A stretch of DNA of 64,000 nucleotides from CAVTWY01 sp963738615. Lineage in GTDB: Bacteria; Pseudomonadota; Gammaproteobacteria; Burkholderiales; Burkholderiaceae_C. Location of the stretch: positions 1,488,001 through 1,552,000 of the forward strand of contig CAVTXI010000019.1 of assembly GCA_963738615.1 (NCBI GenBank), given 5' to 3'. Both the position numbers and the translations under genes were made by a program. Within the stretch, counting starts at the first letter, position 1, and each line of letters begins with the position of its first letter. Positions 36,953-45,088 of this stretch are shown here, one piece after another. The notes under the pieces were generated by a model. That model was not told where the DNA came from. It saw only the letters and a list, made by a program, of their open reading frames with translations, and did not search any database.

Positions 36953-37049
36953 GATCGGTGTCTCCTGGGCGCGAGGCCCTTGTGGCAAGACGCCGCGAGA
37001 TCGGGCAGCGCCATGCTCTCGTCGAAGTTTCAGTCTACGCCGCAGCGCC

Positions 37050-37078
37050 TTGCGATCGATGCGCACGGGTGGGACAAT
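37050..37078 (+). promoter_or_regulatory. Sigma-70-type promoter of rnpB
   Basis: TTGCGA (37050-37055) and GACAAT (37073-37078) match -35 and -10 hexamers at 4 of 6 bases each with a 17-base spacer. The predicted start, six to seven bases after the -10, falls at about 37085, exactly where the RNase P RNA begins. Seen by eye only. Confidence 0.6.
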
Positions 37079-37084
37079 CGCCAC

Positions 37085-37424
37085 GTGAAGCAGGCTAGAC
37101 CGCCGCTGGCACAAGACTCGAAAGGGGTCCCGAAAGGGCGTGCTGGAGGAAAGTCCGGACTGCATAGAGCAGCGTAGGAGCTAACGGCTCTCCACCGCGA
37201 GGTGAGGATCAGAGCAACAGAGACGAGCCGATTCAGTTCGGGTGAAACGGGCAATCTCTACGCGCAGCAACACCAAATAGGCCGGCATTGATGCGGCTCG
37301 CGGAGCCGGCGGGTAGGTGGCACCGAGCCGTGACGTGAGTCGCGGCCCAGATGAATGGCGGTCACGCGGCAGCTCCTTCACGGGAGAGGTCGTGCACAGA
37401 ATCCGGCTTATCGGCCTGCTTCAC
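37085..37424 (+). ncRNA. rnpB: RNase P RNA, bacterial class A
   Basis: The catalytic RNA that trims the 5' leader from pre-tRNAs. Its ends pair to form helix P1: GTGAAGCAGGC (37085-37095) with GCCTGCTTCAC (37414-37424). The conserved core GAGGAAAGTCCGGACT lies at about 37146-37161, followed by GCATAGAGCAG. The other universal block, ACAGAATCCGGCTTATCGG, lies near the 3' end. Length of about 340 bases fits type A. A T-run (37427-37436, one G inside) follows helix P1 and probably ends transcription. An open frame running through it belongs to no gene. Confidence 0.97.
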
Positions 37425-37489
37425 ACTTTGTTTTTTCACGTACGGACCGCGCGCGGACTGCGGACCGTCGTTCGCGAGCAGTTCTCCTT

Positions 37490-38716
37490 TTGAACCCCGA
37501 CGCCCAACAACTCTGGCAGCGCCCGCAGTGGCTGCTGGCCGTCATGCTTGCCTGCCTGGGCATGCTCGGTCCCTTTTCGATCGACACCTACCTGCCCGCG
37601 TTCTCGGGCATCGCCGCGTCGCTGTCGGCCACGCCGGTGCAGATGCAGCAGACGCTGTCGGCGTTTCTCTTCGGCTTCGCGGTGATGAACCTTTTTCACG
37701 GCGCGCTGGCCGATTCCTTCGGGCGCAGGCCCGTGATCCTGTCGGGCATCGGCTTGTTCACGCTCGCGTCGGTGGGCTGCGCGATGAGCGAGACGATCGG
37801 TGCGCTGGTGTTCTTTCGAACGCTGCAGGGCATGTCGGCGGGCGCGGGTGTGGTGGTGTCGCGCGCGATCGTTCGTGACATGTACGAGCCGGCGAACGCG
37901 CAGCGGGTGATGTCGCAGGTGACGATCTACTTCGGCGTCGCGCCTGCGGTCGCGCCCATGGTCGGTGGGGTGCTCTTCGAATACGTGGGCTGGCACTCGA
38001 TCTTCTGGTTCCTCGCCGTGCTCGGTTTCGTGTTGTGGGCCGCGAACGCGGCGTGGCTGCCCGAAAGCCTGCACGTGTCGCAGCGCCAGTCGTTCGACGC
38101 GCGCAACCTGCTGCGTGGCTACTGGAGCTTCGTGAAGAACCCGAACTTCATGGCGCTGGTGCTCGCCAGCGGCATCCCGTTCAACGGCATGTTCCTCTAC
38201 GTGCTGGCGGCGCCCATGTTCCTGGGCGAACACCTGCAACTGGCGCCGACACAGTTCTTCTGGTTCTTCGTGCTGAGCGTCGGCGGGATCATGGGTGGTG
38301 CGTGGATGTCGGGGCGGCTGGCCGGCAAGGTGCGGCCAAAGGATCAGATCCGGCGTGGTGTGTCGGTGATGGTCGCAAGCGCCGTCGTCAATGCCATCGC
38401 GAACCAGTTTTTCGTCGCGCAGGCCTGGTGGGCGCTGATTCCCCTGGCGACCTACGCTTTCGGCTGGGCGCTGATGGTGCCGGTGGTGACGCTGATGGTG
38501 CTGGACCTTGCGCCCGACCGGCGCGGCATGGCGTCGTCGCTGCACGCCTGCGTCGGCAGCCTCGCCAACGGCGTGGTGGCCGGTGCGATCGTTCCGCTGG
38601 TGATGCACTCGACGCGCGCGATGGCATGGTCGTCGCTGGGCATGCTGATGATCGGCATCGTGGCCTGGCTATGGGTCAAGCCGCGGTTGCCGGCGGCGGG
38701 TAGTGTCTCCGTCTGA
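37490..38716 (+). CDS. Bcr/CflA-family MFS drug efflux transporter
   Basis: Protein of about 408 residues with 12 predicted membrane spans. MFS motifs are GALADSFGRRPVILSGIGLF (loop 2-3, D..GRRP) and RTLQGMSAGAGVVVSRAIVR (RxxxG..aG antiporter motif in helix 5); PFSIDTYLPAF in the first span is characteristic of Bcr/CflA pumps, which export bicyclomycin, chloramphenicol or sulfonamides with protons. The start is uncertain: TTG at 37490 gives a natural N-terminus (NPDAQQLWQRPQWLLAV), the next in-frame ATG is 37543. The frame also runs upstream through rnpB, which must be chance. Confidence 0.88.
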   Translation: MNPDAQQLWQRPQWLLAVMLACLGMLGPFSIDTYLPAFSGIAASLSATPVQMQQTLSAFLFGFAVMNLFHGALADSFGRRPVILSGIGLFTLASVGCAMSETIGALVFFRTLQGMSAGAGVVVSRAIVRDMYEPANAQRVMSQVTIYFGVAPAVAPMVGGVLFEYVGWHSIFWFLAVLGFVLWAANAAWLPESLHVSQRQSFDARNLLRGYWSFVKNPNFMALVLASGIPFNGMFLYVLAAPMFLGEHLQLAPTQFFWFFVLSVGGIMGGAWMSGRLAGKVRPKDQIRRGVSVMVASAVVNAIANQFFVAQAWWALIPLATYAFGWALMVPVVTLMVLDLAPDRRGMASSLHACVGSLANGVVAGAIVPLVMHSTRAMAWSSLGMLMIGIVAWLWVKPRLPAAGSVSV

Positions 38717-38735
38717 GTTGAGTGCGCAAGAAGGC

Positions 38736-38761
38736 AAGAGGCCCGCTCAAGCGGGCCTCTT
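38736..38761. terminator. Bidirectional hairpin between the MFS gene and the antitoxin gene
   Basis: A perfect 11-bp stem AAGAGGCCCGC (38736-38746) and GCGGGCCTCTT (38751-38761) encloses the tetraloop TCAA. It lies between two convergent genes, 20 bases after the MFS stop. There is no long T-run on either side. Confidence 0.7.
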
Positions 38762-38789
38762 ACGTCTTGCGCTCACGGCAGCAGCGGGC

Positions 38790-39185
38790 CTATGCGGCAT
38801 CCTTCAAAGCCTGATCTTCGATCGTGCGCTCAGCCTCTTCGACCGCCTTTTGAGCGTCCTCGACCATCTTGCGCTGCCGCTCGAGTTGCTCTAGCCGACG
38901 AAGAGCTTGGTCCTTGGCGATTGCTCGCTTTTCTGCATCGACAAAACGAAGGCAGATCTCGCGGATCAGCGGCTGATACCCCATGCCGTTGATCAACGCC
39001 ATCGCCTTCAAGTCTTCGAGCAGGGCTACGGGGAACCGAATAGAGATCGGTTTGAGCCCGAGCTTGTCGTCGAGATTTGCTGACTCGTCGGCGGCCCGCA
39101 AGCCGCTAACGTCTATCGAATCGCCGGGGCGGATGCTGTCGGCGTCTGCATCGATCGTATCCAGGAGTTCCTGATTGATTGCCAT
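38790..39185 (-). CDS. CopG/BrnA-like ribbon-helix-helix antitoxin
   Basis: Protein of 131 residues. The centre (LKPISIRFPVALLEDLKAMA, LINGMGYQPLIREICLRFV) is the CopG-antitoxin fold. The N-terminal 45 residues are acidic, and the last 50 form a charged coiled coil (RRLEQLERQRKMVEDAQKAV) that is longer than in most relatives. AAAGGAG precedes the ATG. It lies 18 bases downstream of the putative toxin gene, so here the toxin comes first, as in BrnT-BrnA and HigBA pairs. It probably represses its own operon at the palindromes at 39508-39550. Confidence 0.72.
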   Translation of the reverse strand: MAINQELLDTIDADADSIRPGDSIDVSGLRAADESANLDDKLGLKPISIRFPVALLEDLKAMALINGMGYQPLIREICLRFVDAEKRAIAKDQALRRLEQLERQRKMVEDAQKAVEEAERTIEDQALKDAA

Positions 39186-39203
39186 GCGGTGCTCCTTTCT
39201 GTC

Positions 39204-39497
39204 TTAACTGGACATGCTCTCGTACACGGTCACAACCTCACTTGTCGCCAAGTAGGCCGACTTGAGGTAGACGTGTTCATCGTCTTCAACGTACATCACC
39301 TTGATCATCCTGCCTATGTGGTTCGGAGCGACAAACCACCAAGATGGCCGCCCTTGAGCGCTTGCATGCTGCGATCTCGCGTCAGGAACGACCTTGCCCG
39401 TGCGGTTCAAGAAGCACTCTTCAACGTCCTTTCTCGTCAGGGCACCATGATCCGGTTGCGCAATCTTGGCTGCGATCTTCGGGCTGATCACGATCAT
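39204..39497 (-). CDS. Putative toxin of a type II toxin-antitoxin pair (small RelE/BrnT-like basic protein)
   Basis: Protein of about 97 residues: MIVISPKIAAKIAQPDHGAL, TRKDVEECFLNRTGKVVPDA, WWFVAPNHIGRMIKVMYVED, HVYLKSAYLATSEVVTVYE. It resembles a widespread family of 90-100 residue proteins paired with CopG-type antitoxins, some labelled (doubtfully) as ADP-ribosyl-dinitrogen reductase hydrolase. The order of secondary elements and an R-K basic patch suggest a ribonuclease-type toxin. The ATG at 39497 fits the family; ATG 39506 is the alternative. No ribosome site is visible and the operator abuts the start, so the message may be nearly leaderless. Confidence 0.6.
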   Translation of the reverse strand: MIVISPKIAAKIAQPDHGALTRKDVEECFLNRTGKVVPDARSQHASAQGRPSWWFVAPNHIGRMIKVMYVEDDEHVYLKSAYLATSEVVTVYESMSS

Positions 39498-39507
39498 GGC
39501 GATCATT

Positions 39508-39550
39508 GTATATACGCAGAAGAAGCCGCATAGCACCGCGGCGTATATAC
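39508..39550. promoter_or_regulatory. Two GTATATAC palindromes upstream of the toxin-antitoxin operon
   Basis: The perfect 8-bp palindrome GTATATAC occurs at 39508-39515 and again at 39543-39550, 35 bases apart, each within a 9-bp direct repeat CGTATATAC when read on the minus strand. Both lie just before the toxin start in an otherwise GC-rich stretch. Paired palindromes of this kind are typical operator sites for ribbon-helix-helix antitoxins; the inner copy could also serve as a -10 box (TATACA). Confidence 0.6.
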
Positions 39551-39908
39551 GGACCGTTCAAGTGTGGGATGTCGCGCGCCCGCGCGCTGCTCGCATGGCT
39601 ACCGCGCCGGGAAATTCAGACTTGGACACTACTGGCGGCGCGGTTGTAACTTCGCGCGGGTAGACGCGGGCCCTTCGCTCGAGCCTTCGGGATGAAGGCG
39701 GTCTCGGCCATGTCAGGCCATTTCGCTTCGGTTACCAGACTTCCACCACCAACGGGTTAGATGTAACACTTTGTGTGTAATTTGGATTCTCCGCATTGCC
39801 CGCCATGTCTATGTTTTTGAAGGTATTTCGAACCCACCGTCACTTTGAATTTAAGCTGTAAGTGGTTGATTTCATTGGCGTTCGCTGAGGAATCCGTCAC
39901 GGAAATAG
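39551..39908. other. Non-coding, AT-richer gap upstream of the dcw cluster
   Basis: About 360 bases between the toxin-antitoxin operon and the mraZ promoter hold no protein that I can support. From about 39725 the base composition turns markedly AT-richer than the rest of the window (for example TTTGAATTTAAGCTG). I see no RNA gene, insertion sequence end or clear repeat in it. The shift may mark foreign DNA or a long regulatory leader. Confidence 0.6.
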
Positions 39909-39938
39909 TTGGCAGTGGCAGGACTAACCCGCTAAAGT
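39909..39938 (+). promoter_or_regulatory. Candidate sigma-70 promoter of the mraZ/dcw operon
   Basis: TTGGCA (39909-39914, 5 of 6) and TAAAGT (39933-39938, 4 of 6) are spaced by 18 bases, giving a start near 39945 and a leader of about 22 bases before the GTG of mraZ. It lies directly upstream of, and slightly overlaps, the GTGGN box array, so MraZ bound there would cover the start site. Position resembles Pmra of E. coli; assignment is by eye. Confidence 0.5.
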
Positions 39939-39971
39939 GGCGCCGAGTGCACATTGGTGGGATAGCGTGGC
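39937..39971 (+). promoter_or_regulatory. MraZ operator: four GTGGN-type boxes every 10 bp
   Basis: GTGGC (39937-39941), GTGCA (39947-39951), GTGGG (39957-39961) and GTGGC (39967-39971) repeat with exact five-base spacers. The third box is a variant (GTGCA is the second). The last box contains the mraZ GTG start codon. In E. coli MraZ binds TGGGN repeats with five-base spacers before its own gene and represses the dcw operon. The spacing match is exact. Confidence 0.75.
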
Positions 39972-40407
39972 TTTTTTCGCGTTTCAAGGAGAGTCAGCAC
40001 TGACGATCGACGGCAAGAGTCGGGTCGTCATGCCGTCACGCCACCGTGACGCGCTGGCCGCCATCTGTCGCGACGAGCTGACCATCACCAAGCACCCCAA
40101 GGGCTGCCTCGTCGTCTTTCCGCGGCCGGAATGGGAACGTTTCCGCAACCGCCTGATGGAGCTGCCGCTGTCGGCCGACGACTGGCGGCGCCTGTTCATC
40201 GGCGGGGCCACCGACGTGAAGATCGACGGCTCGTCGCGCGTGCTGATCACGCCCGAACTGAAGCGCTACGCCGGCATCGAGCGCGATGTCGTGCTGCTGG
40301 GCATGGGGTCGCGGCTCGAGCTGTGGAACGAAGAGGCGTACCTGGCCAACGAGGCCAAGACCAGGGCGTCCGAGATGCCCGAGTCGATTCAGAACTTCGT
40401 CATGTGA
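39967..40407 (+). CDS. mraZ: MraZ transcriptional regulator of the dcw cluster
   Basis: Protein of 146 residues with two AbrB-like half domains, shown by the repeated motif DGKSRVVMPSRHRDAL (about 16-31) and DGSSRVLITPELKRYAGI (about 87-104). The GTG at 39967 is used because homology starts at AFFAFQGESALTIDGK. In the family it forms a ring of subunits that binds repeats in its own promoter and represses division and wall genes. It is the first gene of the cluster and its stop overlaps rsmH (TGATG at 40405-40409). Confidence 0.94.
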   Translation: MAFFAFQGESALTIDGKSRVVMPSRHRDALAAICRDELTITKHPKGCLVVFPRPEWERFRNRLMELPLSADDWRRLFIGGATDVKIDGSSRVLITPELKRYAGIERDVVLLGMGSRLELWNEEAYLANEAKTRASEMPESIQNFVM

Positions 40408-41381
40408 TGGACCAGCAAGGGCGATCCACATGGCCACACGTACCTGTTCTATTGCACGAAGCGATCGACGCGCTGGCGATCGTGCCGGGTGGAACGTACG
40501 TCGACGGCACCTTCGGGCGCGGCGGGCACTCGCGCGCGATCCTCGAGCGGTTGGATGTGTCGGGGCGGTTGATCGCGTTCGACAAAGACCCGCAGGCGAT
40601 CGCGCATGCGACCGACGCGATCGTCGATCCACGTTTCGAAGCCATTCATGCCGACTTCGCGCAGATGGCATCGCTGCTTCACGCGCGCGGCGTGTCATCG
40701 GTGAATGGGGTGCTGCTGGACCTTGGCGTGAGCTCGCCGCAAATCGACGATCCGTCGCGCGGCTTCAGCTTCCGGGGCGACGCGCCGCTGGACATGCGCA
40801 TGGACACGACCCGCGGCGAGAGCGCGGCCGAGTTTCTGGCTCGTGCGGATGAACGGCAGATTGCCGAGGTGATCAAGAACCATGGGGAAGAACGGTTTGC
40901 TGTTTCGATTGCAAAGGCGCTTGTTGCTCGGCGCGACGACGGCCACCCCGTTCGCACGACGCGCGAACTGGCCGAACTCGTGGCTCGCTCGGTCAGGACC
41001 CGCGAGTTTGGGCAGGACCCGGCCACGCGCACCTTTCAAGCTCTTCGGATTCACGTCAACGGTGAGCTCGAGGCCGCTGCGGCCGGCCTCGAAGCAGCCA
41101 CGCTGATGCTCGCACCGCAAGGAAGACTGGTCGTGATCGCTTTTCATTCGCTCGAGGATCGCATCGTCAAGCAGTTCATCGCGCACGAAAGCCGCGAAGA
41201 ACCCGATCGGCGTGCGCCCTTCGCGCCGCCGCGCCGCACGCTGCGCCTGCATGCGATCGCGCGCGTCAAGCCCTCGGCGGCCGAGGTGGCCGCGAACCCG
41301 CGCGCGCGTTCGGCGGTGATGCGGGTGGCTGAACGCGTCGCTGAACGTGTGGGCGATCGTCGGGCAGGGGACGCGGCATGA
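40407..41381 (+). CDS. rsmH: 16S rRNA (cytosine(1402)-N4)-methyltransferase RsmH
   Basis: Protein of 324 residues. The SAM-binding motif is YVDGTFGRGGHSRAIL, followed by RLIAFDKDPQAIAHA, the NGVLLDLGVSSPQIDDPSRG block and the C-terminal GRLVVIAFHSLEDRIVKQFI, all standard for RsmH/MraW. It methylates C1402 of 16S rRNA in the ribosomal P site. The ATG at 40407 overlaps the mraZ stop and starts MDQQGRSTWPHVPVLLHEAI. It overlaps ftsL at its end (ATGA). Confidence 0.96.
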   Translation: MDQQGRSTWPHVPVLLHEAIDALAIVPGGTYVDGTFGRGGHSRAILERLDVSGRLIAFDKDPQAIAHATDAIVDPRFEAIHADFAQMASLLHARGVSSVNGVLLDLGVSSPQIDDPSRGFSFRGDAPLDMRMDTTRGESAAEFLARADERQIAEVIKNHGEERFAVSIAKALVARRDDGHPVRTTRELAELVARSVRTREFGQDPATRTFQALRIHVNGELEAAAAGLEAATLMLAPQGRLVVIAFHSLEDRIVKQFIAHESREEPDRRAPFAPPRRTLRLHAIARVKPSAAEVAANPRARSAVMRVAERVAERVGDRRAGDAA

Positions 41382-41734
41382 CCAAGCTCAACGCCCTGCT
41401 CGCGCTGTCCCTGGTGGCCAGCAGCCTCTATCTGGTGAAGACGTCGCACGACTCGCGCACGCTCTTCGCCGCAGTCGACCGCGCACGCACCGAAGAGTCT
41501 CGCCTGCGCGCCGATCTCAAGCGCCTGGAGGCCGAGCGCCAGCAGCAAGCGACGACCAAGCGCGTGCAAAGCCAAGCACGTGATCGGCTTCAGATGCGCC
41601 CGGCGCATCCTGCTGTGACGCTGCAGGTGCAGGACCCGGCCGGCTCCGGCAGCACTGCGACGGCGTCGGTGTCGCCGCGGGCGGGCACAACGCATGCACC
41701 TTCGTCGTCGTTGCAAGGAGGTACGGCGCGATGA
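41378..41734 (+). CDS. ftsL: Cell division protein FtsL
   Basis: Protein of 118 residues: a short cytoplasmic end, one span (NALLALSLVASSLYLVKTSH), then a charged helix with heptad leucines (RARTEESRLRADLKRLEAER) that would form a coiled coil with FtsB, and a Pro/Ser/Thr-rich tail (about 80-118) longer than in E. coli. It belongs to the divisome FtsQLB complex that switches on septal wall synthesis. It overlaps rsmH and ftsI by ATGA junctions, and its identity rests on this position plus topology. Confidence 0.88.
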   Translation: MTKLNALLALSLVASSLYLVKTSHDSRTLFAAVDRARTEESRLRADLKRLEAERQQQATTKRVQSQARDRLQMRPAHPAVTLQVQDPAGSGSTATASVSPRAGTTHAPSSSLQGGTAR

Positions 41735-43551
41735 AAGAAGCCGTACGCAACGCGCTGCGCGGTGTGCTGGACCGCACCGCCACACGCGCCAAAAGCCCGC
41801 GCAGCCTGGCCTACAGCACCAGCCCGCTGCTGGCGTCGAAGACGCCGTCGTGGCGCTCGAAATTCATCGTGTTCCTGGTCGGCGCGTCGTTCCTGGTGCT
41901 GGTGGGTCGTGCGGCGTACGTGCAGGTTGTCGACGCCGACTTCTACGTCAACGAAGGCGAGAAGCGCTACGCGCACACGATGGACCTGCCCGCCACGCGC
42001 GGCCGCATCATGGACCGCCACGGGCAACTGCTGGCCACCAGCGTCGCCGCGTCGTCGATCTGGGCGATTCCGAAAGAGTTCGAGGCCACGAAAGAGCAGC
42101 GCCGCGCGCTGGCGCGTGCGCTGGGCATGACGCCCGAAGAGCTGGCCAAGCGCTTGTTGGACAACCCGCGCTTCGTCTGGCTGCGCCGTCAGGCCGACGA
42201 CACGCAATGGGCTGCCGTCAAGGCGATGGGCTTGAAGGGCGTGCACGAAACGAAGGAATACAAGCGCCGCTACCCCGAAGGCGAAGCTGCTGCGCACCTG
42301 GTGGGCTTCACCAACGTCGAAGACGTTGGGCTCGAGGGCGTGGAGTTGTACTTCCAGAAGACGCTCGAGGGCCTGGACGGCAACCGCGCGGTGGTGAAAG
42401 ACCGGATGGGCCGCGTCATCGAAGACATCGGCGAGCAGATCGACGCCATCGACGGCAGCGACGTGCAATTGGCCATCGACGCCAAGATCCAGTACATCGC
42501 GTTCGAGCGCCTGCGCGACGCGGTGAAGGAGCACAACGCCAAGTCGGCCAGCGCCGTGGTCATCGACGTGGTCACGGGCGAAGTGTTGGCGTTGGCCAAC
42601 TACCCGAGCTTCGACCCGACGCAGCGCGCCAAGCTGGCCGGCCCGCAACTGCGCAACCGCGCGTTGACCGACACCTTCGAGCCCGGTTCGACGATGAAGC
42701 CCTTCGTCGCCGCGTTGGCGCTCCAGACGGGCATGGTGCGCGCCGACACGCTTCTGCCGGTGGGTGCGGGCACCATGCAGGTGGGCAACTTCACGATCAA
42801 GGATGCGCACGCGCAACCCGCGGGCGCCACCGCGACCGTCGCGCAGATCATCCAGCGCTCGAGCAACATCGGCACCGTGCGCATGGTGATGGACCTCGAG
42901 TCGCGCGACTTGTGGGCGCTGTGGTCGAAGGTTGGCCTGGGTCAACGGCCCGATCTGCCGTTCCCCGGCGCCGTCAGCGGCCGGCTGCGTCCGCACGAAA
43001 CCTGGAAGCCGATCGAGAAAGCGACGATGGCGTACGGCTACGGCCTGTCAGCGTCGCTGTTCCAATTGGCGCAGGCCTACACCGTGTTCGCGCGCGACGG
43101 CGAGCGCGTGCCGGTCACGATGGTCAAAGACACCACCGGCACCAGGAAGCCGCCGAAGGGCGAGCGCGTGATCGACGCCGAAGTCGCGCGCCAGATCCGC
43201 GACATGCTGCAACTGGCCGCGGGCCCCGGCGGCACCGCACCGAAGGCGCAGACGATGGGCTACTCGGTCGGCGGCAAGACCGGCACGGCCTACAAGCAGG
43301 AAGGCAAGGGTTACGCCACCGACAAGTACCGCGCGTGGTTCGTCGGCTTGTCGCCGGTGAAGCAGCCGCGCGTCGTCGTCGCCGTGATGGTCGACGAGCC
43401 GCGCGGCAAGTTCCACTACGGCGGCGACGTCGCCGCGCCTGTCTTCAGCCAGATCGTGCAGCAGTCGCTGCAACGGCTGTCAGTCACGCCCGACGTCGAC
43501 GTGAAGCCGCAGTTCATCACCTCGGCGCCGTCCGTGAAGGAGAGCTTTTGA
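41731..43551 (+). CDS. ftsI: Septal peptidoglycan transpeptidase FtsI (PBP3)
   Basis: Protein of 606 residues: an N-terminal anchor (KFIVFLVGASFLVLVGRAAY), a dimerisation domain with TRGRIMDRHGQLLATS, and a transpeptidase domain. The active-site motifs are S320-T-M-K323 (FEPGSTMKPF), S377-S-N379 and K516-T-G-T519. It cross-links peptidoglycan at the septum with FtsW as partner and is the target of many beta-lactams. The ATG overlaps the ftsL stop. Nothing is missing. Confidence 0.96.
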   Translation: MKEAVRNALRGVLDRTATRAKSPRSLAYSTSPLLASKTPSWRSKFIVFLVGASFLVLVGRAAYVQVVDADFYVNEGEKRYAHTMDLPATRGRIMDRHGQLLATSVAASSIWAIPKEFEATKEQRRALARALGMTPEELAKRLLDNPRFVWLRRQADDTQWAAVKAMGLKGVHETKEYKRRYPEGEAAAHLVGFTNVEDVGLEGVELYFQKTLEGLDGNRAVVKDRMGRVIEDIGEQIDAIDGSDVQLAIDAKIQYIAFERLRDAVKEHNAKSASAVVIDVVTGEVLALANYPSFDPTQRAKLAGPQLRNRALTDTFEPGSTMKPFVAALALQTGMVRADTLLPVGAGTMQVGNFTIKDAHAQPAGATATVAQIIQRSSNIGTVRMVMDLESRDLWALWSKVGLGQRPDLPFPGAVSGRLRPHETWKPIEKATMAYGYGLSASLFQLAQAYTVFARDGERVPVTMVKDTTGTRKPPKGERVIDAEVARQIRDMLQLAAGPGGTAPKAQTMGYSVGGKTGTAYKQEGKGYATDKYRAWFVGLSPVKQPRVVVAVMVDEPRGKFHYGGDVAAPVFSQIVQQSLQRLSVTPDVDVKPQFITSAPSVKESF

Positions 43552-43564
43552 TGTGCGAGGTCGC

Positions 43565-45088
43565 ATGCCGGTGACGCCCCTGCGGTCGCCCGACGCCGCC
43601 GCGCGCTGGCTGCGCGAGTGGGTGCGCGGAAGCCTGCGCACCGACAGCCGCCAGGTGCGCGTGGGTGACGGCTTCATCGCGTGGCCGGGCTACGCGAACG
43701 ACGGGCGGCGCTACGTGCAGGCTGCACTCGACTCGGGCGCGACGACGTGTCTGGTCGAAGCCGAAGGCATCGAGGCCTTTGGCTTCGACGACGCGCGCAT
43801 CGCGTCGCTGCCGAAGATGAAGGCGGCGACCGGACTGATCGCCGATGCGTACTTCGCCGAACCCAGCGGCACGCTGGACATCGTCGCCGTGACGGGTACC
43901 AACGGCAAGACGTCCAGCGCATGGTGGATCGCGCAGGCGCTGACGCTGTTAGGCCGTCGCTGCGGTGTGATCGGCACGCTGGGCATCGGCGTGCCGCCGG
44001 TCGTTGGCGTGAGTGTTGACGCCGCGGGCGACGCCGGTGACGTTCGCGCCACCGGTCTCACCACACCCGACCCGGTACGTCTGCACGAAGCGCTGCGAGA
44101 TTTCGCCGATCGCGCCTTCGCGGCCTGCGCGATGGAAGCGTCGTCGATCGGCATCGACGAACATCGCTTGGCCGGCGTGCGTGTCAAGGTGGCCGTGTTC
44201 ACGAACTTCACGCAGGACCACCTCGACTACCACGGCTCGATGGAGGCGTACTGGTCGGCCAAGCGCAAACTCTTCGCGTGGACGGGGCTGCGCGCGGCGG
44301 TGATCAACATCGACGACGCAGCCGGCGCGCAGATCGCGCTCGAACTGGCGGCGCGCGGCGACATCGACGTGTGGACCACGGGCCTGCGCGGCGACGCGCG
44401 GTTGGCAGCGCGCGACGTTGGTTATGTCGACGGCGGCCTGGCGTTCGATCTGGTGGAAGGTGGCCGCGAGACCGTGTCGGTGTCGACCACGCTGGTGGGT
44501 GACTACAACGTCAACAACCTGCTGGGCGTGGTCGGCGCATTGCGTGCGCTTGGCGTGCCGCTGGTGCAGGTCGCGTCCCGCATCGGCAAGGTCACGCCCG
44601 TGCCGGGGCGCATGCAGCGCGTCGGCGGCTTGGGGCAGCCGATGGTTGTCGTCGACTACGCACACACGCCCGATGCGCTCGAGAAGGTGTTGGCGTCGCT
44701 GCGTGCGCTGGCGCGTGAACGCGGCGGTCGGCTCGTGTGCGTGTTTGGTTGCGGCGGTGATCGTGACCCGACGAAGCGCCCGCTGATGGGCGCTGCGGCC
44801 GCGCGTGGTGCCGACGCAGTCGTGTTGACCAGCGACAACCCGCGCAGCGAAGCGCCCGCGAAGATCCTCGCCGACATCGCCGCCGGCTTGCCGTCGGCGG
44901 TGCCGATGATCGAAGACCGCCGCGACGCGATCGCCTATGCGCTGCATCGTGCCGCGCCGAACGACGTTGTGCTGATCGCCGGCAAGGGTCACGAGGACTA
45001 TCAGGAGACTGCGGGCAAGCGCTTGCCGTTCTCCGATGTCACCGTCGTGCGCGAATTGCTGGTCGCGGCCGAGGTGCAAGCGCGATGA
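43565..45088 (+). CDS. murE: UDP-N-acetylmuramoyl-L-alanyl-D-glutamate--2,6-diaminopimelate ligase
   Basis: Protein of 507 residues with the Mur ligase ATP site G111-T-N-G-K-T116 and the DNPRSEAP motif, the DNPR sequence that selects meso-diaminopimelate over lysine. It adds meso-DAP to UDP-MurNAc-dipeptide in the cytosol. The ATG at 43565 is chosen since the GAGG at 43558-43561 precedes it closely; a GTG at 43553 would add four residues. It follows ftsI by 13 bases and overlaps murF (ATGA). Confidence 0.95.
   Translation: MPVTPLRSPDAAARWLREWVRGSLRTDSRQVRVGDGFIAWPGYANDGRRYVQAALDSGATTCLVEAEGIEAFGFDDARIASLPKMKAATGLIADAYFAEPSGTLDIVAVTGTNGKTSSAWWIAQALTLLGRRCGVIGTLGIGVPPVVGVSVDAAGDAGDVRATGLTTPDPVRLHEALRDFADRAFAACAMEASSIGIDEHRLAGVRVKVAVFTNFTQDHLDYHGSMEAYWSAKRKLFAWTGLRAAVINIDDAAGAQIALELAARGDIDVWTTGLRGDARLAARDVGYVDGGLAFDLVEGGRETVSVSTTLVGDYNVNNLLGVVGALRALGVPLVQVASRIGKVTPVPGRMQRVGGLGQPMVVVDYAHTPDALEKVLASLRALARERGGRLVCVFGCGGDRDPTKRPLMGAAAARGADAVVLTSDNPRSEAPAKILADIAAGLPSAVPMIEDRRDAIAYALHRAAPNDVVLIAGKGHEDYQETAGKRLPFSDVTVVRELLVAAEVQAR

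Noticed and set aside
37355..37489. N-terminal extension of the MFS gene into rnpB
   Set aside because: The segment is RNase P RNA, and the encoded residues do not resemble the transporter family.
39757..39987. A 76-codon minus-strand frame in the AT-richer gap
   Set aside because: No ribosome site, no recognisable family, and it runs across the mraZ promoter and operator. Probably chance.
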